This document shows, in pieces, positions 58,731 through 64,000 of a stretch of 64,000 nt of DNA; position 1 is the stretch's first letter; every line of letters starts with the position of its first letter. Location: positions 9,344 to 73,343 of the forward strand of contig CAYQVB010000104.1 of the NCBI GenBank assembly GCA_964420925.1. The letters are read 5' to 3'. The position numbers and the translations under genes are program-made. A model generated the notes under the pieces. It saw nothing but the letters and a program-made list of their open reading frames with translations. It did not search any database and was not told where the DNA came from. The DNA comes from JAJEAD01 sp964420925. GTDB taxonomy: Bacteria > Pseudomonadota > Gammaproteobacteria > HK1.

Positions 58731-59081
58731 ATGAAAACTCCTGCATGGCTGAACCCCGGACTCAAGGGCGCTGCGGTGGGCGCCGCCGCGCTCGCGATCG
58801 TCGGTTTCACATGGGGCGGCTGGGTGACCGCCGGGACAGCCGAGGAAATGGCCTCCGACCACGCACGCCTCGAAGTCATCTCCGCCTTGGTGCCGATCTG
58901 CCTCGAGCAATCCAAACAGGATCCAATGGTCGTGGAGACGCTCGCCGAGCTCAAGGCAGCCGGGCGCTACCAGCGCAACGAAATGTTCATGGACACCGGC
59001 TGGGCCACGATGCCCGGTTCAGGCGCCCCGGATCGCCGCGTCGCCACCGCATGTCTGGAGAAACTGGCAGCCCACTTTTAA
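58731..59081 (+). CDS. Conserved small membrane-anchored protein of unknown function
   Basis: A 116-residue protein. An N-terminal hydrophobic segment (~10-30, GAAVGAAALAIVGFTWGGWV) anchors it; the remainder is soluble: EEMASDHARLEVISALVPIC, then YQRNEMFMDTGWATMPGSGA and VATACLEKLAAHF. The pattern GGWVT.GTA..MA..........PICLEQ...D and W-ATMPGS-P-R-VA-AC recurs in hypothetical proteins of proteobacteria; I know no function. The ATG at 58731 has AAGGT seven bases upstream, better than the ATG at 58725. Confidence 0.7.
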   Translation: MKTPAWLNPGLKGAAVGAAALAIVGFTWGGWVTAGTAEEMASDHARLEVISALVPICLEQSKQDPMVVETLAELKAAGRYQRNEMFMDTGWATMPGSGAPDRRVATACLEKLAAHF

Positions 59082-59200
59082 CCCCCGGTTCCATCGCTTA
59101 CGCGGTCCTCGCGGCCGCTTGGTCGCGTCGGTGTATCCGGCCGAGGTGAACCCGTGAGCGTACCCCGAAGCGCCGGAGCGCACTGCGCGAGAATGCCGCC

Positions 59201-59908
59201 GTGAAACCGCAATGGGTCTGTCGGGTCTGCGGCTACAACATGATCGGCAAGCGGCCCGATGTCTGCCCGTTCTGCGGCGAGCCCCACAGCGTGTTCCTCA
59301 CCTGGCAGGAGGCGGAAGCGGCCTACCGGGTGACGGCCACTCGGATCAACGGCCACGTCACCCAACTGATGTCGGTTCCGCGCCTGGGGCTGGAGCACGC
59401 GGCCTATCGAGTGGAGACTGGGAGCGGTCCAATCTGGATCGATTCGCCCTCGGCACTCAACCGGAACCTGCCGGCGGTGGAGCACATCTTCTTCACCCAT
59501 CCCGACTTCATGGGCGCCTGCAATCAGTACCGGGAGCTCTGGTCGGCCCAGGTGCATCTGCATCGGCTCGACGCCGCCAACCCGCTGGTGCGGGACTTTC
59601 CGGTGGACGATCCCTTCGATGGCGACTTCTCCCACGGCGAGCTCGAAGCGTTCCACATCGGAGGCCACACCCCGGGATTCACCGTCTATCTCTTCGAGCG
59701 GGTCCTGTTCGTTTGCGACTATGCGTTCCCGCCCGATGAAACGATGCATTTCAATCCGCACAGTCCCTCGATGGAAGGGATGCGGGAGCACGGCGCGCGC
59801 ATCAGGTCGGTGACCGCAGGACGCAGCATCGAGACGGTATGCGGTTACAACTTCGTCGCTCCCTTCGACGACTGGATGCCGCGCTTCGAGGCGCTGCTGG
59901 TCGCCTGA
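59201..59908 (+). CDS. Rubredoxin-like domain fused to metallo-beta-lactamase-fold protein
   Basis: A 235-residue protein. Residues 1-35 form a rubredoxin-type metal knuckle pair: Cys7-x2-Cys10 (WVCRVCGYN) and Cys22-x2-Cys25 (DVCPFCGEP). The rest is a metallo-beta-lactamase fold with AAYRVETGSGPIWIDSPSAL, IFFTHPDFMGACNQY, FHIGGHTPGFTVYLFERVLF and VCDYAFPP. The usual HxHxDH metal motif is reduced to HPDFMGA and the last His region reads VCGYNF, so the dinuclear site looks degraded while one His and the bridging Asp remain. It may bind one metal or act in electron transfer. Confidence 0.75.
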   Translation: MKPQWVCRVCGYNMIGKRPDVCPFCGEPHSVFLTWQEAEAAYRVTATRINGHVTQLMSVPRLGLEHAAYRVETGSGPIWIDSPSALNRNLPAVEHIFFTHPDFMGACNQYRELWSAQVHLHRLDAANPLVRDFPVDDPFDGDFSHGELEAFHIGGHTPGFTVYLFERVLFVCDYAFPPDETMHFNPHSPSMEGMREHGARIRSVTAGRSIETVCGYNFVAPFDDWMPRFEALLVA

Positions 59909-60203
59909 CGCTTCTGCGCGAGGGTCCCGACCCTTGAAGCTGATCGTCGACACCAGCGCCGCCGGGGCCTGGACGGCGCCGACAGCACCGGGCGCTCCGT
60001 CGAAGCGCCGGTGGTCGGCCTGGAGACTGTAGGGCCCGAGACGTCCCGCCCCAAATGGGTGTTGATACGATGCGCCCGGAACCCACACCGCGCGCGGCAT
60101 CAAACGCCGAGCATCCGAGCGCAAACCCTGACCGGAGTGCGACGCGTGCGGCGCCCGGGCGCCGCAACCAATCTCCCCCATCCACGGAAGGCACGTGCGA
60201 ACG
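59909..60203. other. Gap without a recognisable gene
   Basis: Almost 300 bases without a supported gene or clear hairpin. The last 20 bases hold the GGAAGG ribosome site of the MFS gene. Confidence 0.5.
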
Positions 60204-61424
60204 ATGAGCCCGAAGACGACGAGGCCCGCGCTTCGCACCGTGGAGTTCATCCCGCTCGTCGCGCTGCTCATCTCGCTCGACGCGCTCTCGAGCGACGCGA
60301 TGCTGCCCGCGCTCGCCGCTATTGCGAACGAGCTCGGCGCCGCGCGGCCCAACGACGCGCAGTTCGTGATCACCTCGCTCTTCCTCGGGCTCGGCGTCGG
60401 CCAGATGCTCTTCGGCCCGCTCTCGGATCGGATCGGGCGAAAACCCGCCATCTACGCCGGGCTCGCGCTCTTCATGACCGGGTGCCTGGCGTCGCTCTTT
60501 GCGTCGACCTTCGAGGCGATGATCGCCGGGCGGCTGCTGCAGGGCGTCGGGGTCGCCGCACCGCACGTCGTATCCATGGCGCTCGTGCGCGATCAGTACG
60601 AGGGACGGCTGATGGCACGGCTGATGTCGCTCGCGCTCGCGGTGTTCATCCTCGTTCCCACCATCGCGCCCGCGCTCGGGCAACTCATCCTGTGGCTCGC
60701 CGGCTGGCGCACGATCTTCGCCACCTTCCTCGCCATCGCCGCGCTCGCGCTCGCCTGGCTCGCGCTGCGTCAGCCGGAGACGCTCCCCGCCGAGCACCGG
60801 CGCCCCTTCTCGCCTCGTGCGATTGCGCGGGGCGTGGCCGGGGTGGTGAGGATTCGCGCTTCACTCGGCTACACGCTCGCCTCCGGGTTCGTGTTCGCGC
60901 CCTTCATCGCCTACTTGAGCTCCGCGCAGCAGATCTTCCAGCAGGCCTACGACACCGGTGCGCTCTTCCCCGCGTACTTCGCCTCGCTCGCGCTCGCAGT
61001 CGGCGCCGCCCTGCTCGTCAACGGGCGCCTGGTGATGCGCCACGGCATGCGCAGGCTCTGCAAGGTCGCCTCGACGCTCGTCGCCGCGGTGTCGCTCGCC
61101 GCCTGGGGCGCCGCGCTCGCCTTCGACGGACTGCCCCCGCTGTGGCTCTTCATGGTGTACCTCGCCAGCGTCTTCATGGGCGTCGGCGTGCTCTTCGGCA
61201 ACCTCTCCGCGCTCGCGATGGAACCGCTCGGGCACATCGCCGGAGTGGGCGCGGCGGTGGTCACATCGCTCGGGACGCTGGTCTCGGTGCCGCTCGGCAT
61301 GCTCATCGGGCAGCGATTCGACGGCACGATGTACGCGCTCATCGTCGCGTTCGCGCTCTTCGGCGCGGCGGCACACGGCGCATTGCGCTTCGCCGAGGGC
61401 GCGCGCCGGGGGCACGAGCCCTGA
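60204..61424 (+). CDS. Bcr/CflA-type MFS multidrug exporter
   Basis: A 406-residue drug:H+ antiporter with 12 hydrophobic segments. Motif A appears as GPLSDRIGRKPAIYAG, the helix-1 region as FIPLVALLISLDALSSDAML with the PALAAIANELG that follows, and helix 4 as IAGRLLQGVGVAAPHVVSMA. These features mark the Bcr/CflA group (14-kDa half repeats, sulfonamide/bicyclomycin exporters). Start choice is uncertain: GGAAGG is 12 bases before the ATG at 60204 and three before a GTG at 60195. A 235-base gap without features follows. Confidence 0.85.
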   Translation: MSPKTTRPALRTVEFIPLVALLISLDALSSDAMLPALAAIANELGAARPNDAQFVITSLFLGLGVGQMLFGPLSDRIGRKPAIYAGLALFMTGCLASLFASTFEAMIAGRLLQGVGVAAPHVVSMALVRDQYEGRLMARLMSLALAVFILVPTIAPALGQLILWLAGWRTIFATFLAIAALALAWLALRQPETLPAEHRRPFSPRAIARGVAGVVRIRASLGYTLASGFVFAPFIAYLSSAQQIFQQAYDTGALFPAYFASLALAVGAALLVNGRLVMRHGMRRLCKVASTLVAAVSLAAWGAALAFDGLPPLWLFMVYLASVFMGVGVLFGNLSALAMEPLGHIAGVGAAVVTSLGTLVSVPLGMLIGQRFDGTMYALIVAFALFGAAAHGALRFAEGARRGHEP

Positions 61425-61659
61425 GACGAGATAGAGCGCGAGAGCCCCCTGGCGCGCGGAAACACTCGCCTCGCCCGCTGGGACGAGCACCCCGACGCGG
61501 CCCGGCGCTGTCCGGTGCCTCTCGAGTGGAATCGCCGGGACAACAGCGCCCAAACGTTGTCTGTTCGAGCCTCTTGCCCAGCCGCCCGGCGGATCCTGGT
61601 CCCGGCTCGCGGTCTCCGCCCCGGTGGGCGGAGACCGCGAGCCGACCGAGGCAGCCCTG

Positions 61660-64000
61660 CTACCAGTGCACGCTGCCTTGCAGCGTGATGCCGTGGTCAG
61701 GCCGGTCGCCTTCCGTGGCCCCCGCGCGACGGGCGCCTTGGAGGTTCAGGTGAATGGCCGAACCGAAACGGTAGCGCCAGCCCAACCGCAAATCACGCTC
61801 GCCTTCGGTCGACAGCGCCACTCCCGCGTACGGCGTCAGCAGTCCCCGTCCGCCCGTCCTGCTCAGACCGTAGCCCAGTTCCGCGCCCAGGCGTCCTCCG
61901 ATAAGGGCCTCATCCCCGGGCACCGGGAGCGAGACGCCGGGCGGTGACCAGAGCGGGTCCGTTGCGCGGGACTCCACGCCCCAGGACGGCGCCAGGGAGA
62001 GCGAGAATCCCCGCCCCATGGCCCCCGGCTGTACTCGAATCGAAGCGCCTGCGCCCCACTCCTCGTAGTCGACGTCTCCGCTTCGGGCCACCAGTCCACG
62101 GCCCCGCAGTTCCACGCTCATCCTGGAACCCGGATCGGAGAAGTGGAGGCTGCCGCCCAGCTCCAGACCGGTACCCCTCTCCGCGTCACCCGACTCGTGG
62201 CGCACGGCAAGCTCCAGAGACGGTCGCAGTTCTCCGCCCCGCTCGAGCTCTATGGTGCGCGACCCCTCCAATCCGAGACGAAGCCGTCCTCCGTCGGTCT
62301 CGATCGACGGCAGGCCTGCCGCCTCATCCGACTCGATCCTGACCAGGAGCGCGTCGGACACGAGCGCGAGGTCGAAGGCTGCCGTGTCGGACCTCGAGAG
62401 AATGTCTCCGCGCAAGCCCAGCGCACCCATGGTCATGGCGATATCCGTCTCCACCTCCTTCTCGATGTCGACCTCTTCGAGCGTCATTTCCCCCGTTCCA
62501 TACCCGGCCAGACCCCAGACCGACCATCTCTCGCCCAAGGCCAGCCGAAAGTACGGATGCACGCTGGTGAGAGACGCGTCCATCCGACTGCGCGCATCTG
62601 CGCTGCCTTCCGGCTCGAAGCCACCGTCACCGGCGGAGTGCGATACCGCCACTCCGCCCATCATCCGACCCCAGTCGTAGTCCGCGCCCAACATGCCCGT
62701 AGTGACCTTGGCATCGATGGACGTGTCGTCGTCATCGAAACTGGTCACTGCCGCCTGGCCCCAGAGCGACCCGCTCCCTCCCGGGCCGTTGTCCTCCGGC
62801 GAGGACGAAAGATGGAACGAGCTTCCCAGCAGAAGCTCCTGCGCCGAGAGGCTCCGGAAAGATTCGCCGGCGTGATCCCCCCATCCGGGAAGCGTGGTGT
62901 CGACCGCGAAGCCGGTCACCGGCTCGTCGGGAGAACGGAGGCCATCGAGATGCAGGGTCCGTCCGGCAATACTCACCTGCGACTCCCGATGGGAGCGCGC
63001 CGCCAGCCGGCTGCCGACCATGTCCACCGCCTGCCCCGAGACGATGTGGCCGAAACGCGCCAGCCAGTCCTTGGCCAACACCCTGCTTGCCTCCGGAACG
63101 GGATCCCCGTAGATCCCTGCGCCAACGATGAACGCATTGGTAATCTGTCCGATGCCGGGAACGTCGATCGAGAACTCGACCTGCCGTGCGTAGGTCACCT
63201 TGGGGATGTCCACGCTGTCGCTGTGGTCATCCGGATTGTCAAAGTGGTAGGAGACGAAACCGCCGCCCGGCCTCTGCGCCACCTCGATGATCCGAGGCAG
63301 AATGAGGTCTCCGGTGACGACGTCTCTCAAGACGTCCGTAGGTCTCTGGAACTCGAATCTGTCCGGAAACGCTCCGTGAAGGTGGGTGTAGCCGTCCGGA
63401 TCCATCACGAACAGGTAGACCTCGCCGTGCCTCCAGGGCGGCCTTCTCAGAACACTTCTTGCAATTCCGATTGTTTCGGTCGGCCGGGACTGGGCGAGTG
63501 AGGCGAGGTAGTCGATCGCCCCGTTCACGAATCCCTTGAGGGTCCTCCGATCCACCACTTGGTCGGCGCTTATCGGGGGGTCGACGGGAGGGAGGGTTTC
63601 CGGCGCGAAATGGGATTCCTGAAGGTCCAGGCCGGCGAGAAGAATGTAAGGAATGGTGGCGCCGTACCCGACGGCGAAACCGCCGACCCCCGGCACGAGA
63701 TTGCCATCCGGGTTCGGAAAGACTGCCATCCCGGTGGTTGCTGCGCTGGCGATCAGGGCGGCCAACTCGTCGGGCAGCCCCGCCGGGTTCTGCACGTTGA
63801 ATCCCACCGCAGCGAGAATCGCTCCATAGGTCAGGTCGTCGAGCTTCCTGCCCCCCGTCGACATATCGTGCGCGTTCAAGAGCACCCTGCCGTCGAGAGA
63901 GACGGCAGCAAGGTAGATGGAGCCGGATTTCCACGGCCCCTCGTTCCTCGTCAGGCACCCGGCGTACCCCAGCTCCTGCGGCGTCGTGATGCTGTTGAAA
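61660..64000 (-). CDS. Cache-domain protein fused to an autotransporter beta-barrel (N-terminus beyond window)
   Basis: The frame is open to the right edge, so the N-terminus is missing; ~780 residues are visible. The N-terminal part contains two Cache-like segments. The first is KSGSIYLAAVSLDGRVLLNA then HDMSTGGRKLDDL. The second is GEVYLFVMDPDGYTHLHGAF then DRFEFQRPTDVLRDVVTGDL, with GGGFVSYHF and KVTYARQVEF. A linker (LAKDWLARFGHIVSGQAVDM) and a ~395-residue outer-membrane barrel follow: LLLGSSFHLSS, SLWGQAAVTSF, GMLGADYDWGRMMGGVAVSH, SVWGLAGYGTGEMTL and a terminal GITLQGSVHW. The final Trp is typical of barrel insertion. Cache domains usually sense ligands in periplasmic parts of receptors; here the passenger would face the cell exterior. 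Confidence 0.8.
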   Translation of the reverse strand, partial: FNSITTPQELGYAGCLTRNEGPWKSGSIYLAAVSLDGRVLLNAHDMSTGGRKLDDLTYGAILAAVGFNVQNPAGLPDELAALIASAATTGMAVFPNPDGNLVPGVGGFAVGYGATIPYILLAGLDLQESHFAPETLPPVDPPISADQVVDRRTLKGFVNGAIDYLASLAQSRPTETIGIARSVLRRPPWRHGEVYLFVMDPDGYTHLHGAFPDRFEFQRPTDVLRDVVTGDLILPRIIEVAQRPGGGFVSYHFDNPDDHSDSVDIPKVTYARQVEFSIDVPGIGQITNAFIVGAGIYGDPVPEASRVLAKDWLARFGHIVSGQAVDMVGSRLAARSHRESQVSIAGRTLHLDGLRSPDEPVTGFAVDTTLPGWGDHAGESFRSLSAQELLLGSSFHLSSSPEDNGPGGSGSLWGQAAVTSFDDDDTSIDAKVTTGMLGADYDWGRMMGGVAVSHSAGDGGFEPEGSADARSRMDASLTSVHPYFRLALGERWSVWGLAGYGTGEMTLEEVDIEKEVETDIAMTMGALGLRGDILSRSDTAAFDLALVSDALLVRIESDEAAGLPSIETDGGRLRLGLEGSRTIELERGGELRPSLELAVRHESGDAERGTGLELGGSLHFSDPGSRMSVELRGRGLVARSGDVDYEEWGAGASIRVQPGAMGRGFSLSLAPSWGVESRATDPLWSPPGVSLPVPGDEALIGGRLGAELGYGLSRTGGRGLLTPYAGVALSTEGERDLRLGWRYRFGSAIHLNLQGARRAGATEGDRPDHGITLQGSVHW

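Overview
The window is a GC-rich stretch of a proteobacterial chromosome. It is most likely an uncultured gammaproteobacterium. The grounds are the phoR/phoB plus pstSCAB-phoU arrangement, an elongator tRNA-Met with an encoded CCA end that resembles the enterobacterial gene, a Bcr/CflA-type exporter, a Gram-negative outer-membrane barrel, and families of short intergenic inverted repeats. This placement is an inference; no rRNA is present. No prophage, CRISPR array, replication origin or intact transposon was seen.

Layout. 0-5 kb: the end of a peptide-type ABC permease, a convergent dppDF-like ATPase pair and two paralogous luciferase-like flavin enzymes. 5-10 kb: an accessory patch with a Uma2 protein, a PIN/RHH toxin-antitoxin pair, a nucleoside deaminase, an AAA ATPase and two short decayed copies of those last two genes. 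10-18.5 kb: the complete phosphate-starvation block, with phoR-phoB facing away from pstS-pstC-pstA-pstB-phoU across a shared control region. 19-25 kb: a complete oligopeptide importer (oppABCDF) followed by a betaine-homocysteine methyltransferase. 26-39 kb: core metabolic genes interleaved with toxin-antitoxin loci. The metabolic genes are a serine-glyoxylate type aminotransferase, a large FAD/Fe-S oxidoreductase, a uronate-dehydrogenase-like protein, an F420/FMN oxidoreductase, an MFS carrier and a SelA-like PLP enzyme. Several of the toxin-antitoxin loci are broken. 38.7-41.1 kb: a gene graveyard next to the tRNA-Met gene, with a truncated Doc toxin, an IS66 remnant, a displaced dsbC fragment and a ~175-bp direct repeat.

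41-50 kb: an ECF sigma factor coupled to a von Willebrand-type membrane protein, two SDR reductases, a phytanoyl-CoA-dioxygenase-like enzyme, a membrane cytochrome c next to a DsbC-like protein, and several frameshifted or truncated genes. 50-58 kb: a minus-strand block with a gamma-butyrobetaine-dioxygenase-like enzyme, two different peptide/opine-type solute-binding proteins, dppB-dppC permeases, a DapA-family aldolase and a class II aldolase. This looks like uptake and degradation of one or more small amino or betaine compounds. 58-64 kb: a small conserved protein behind an AT-rich palindromic control region, a rubredoxin-metallo-beta-lactamase fusion, an MFS exporter and, running off the right edge, a Cache-domain protein fused to an outer-membrane autotransporter barrel.

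The most distinctive items are the Cache-autotransporter fusion, the unusual density of decaying toxin-antitoxin loci with matching gene shrapnel, and a 23-bp sequence shared at the edges of two unrelated gene remnants.
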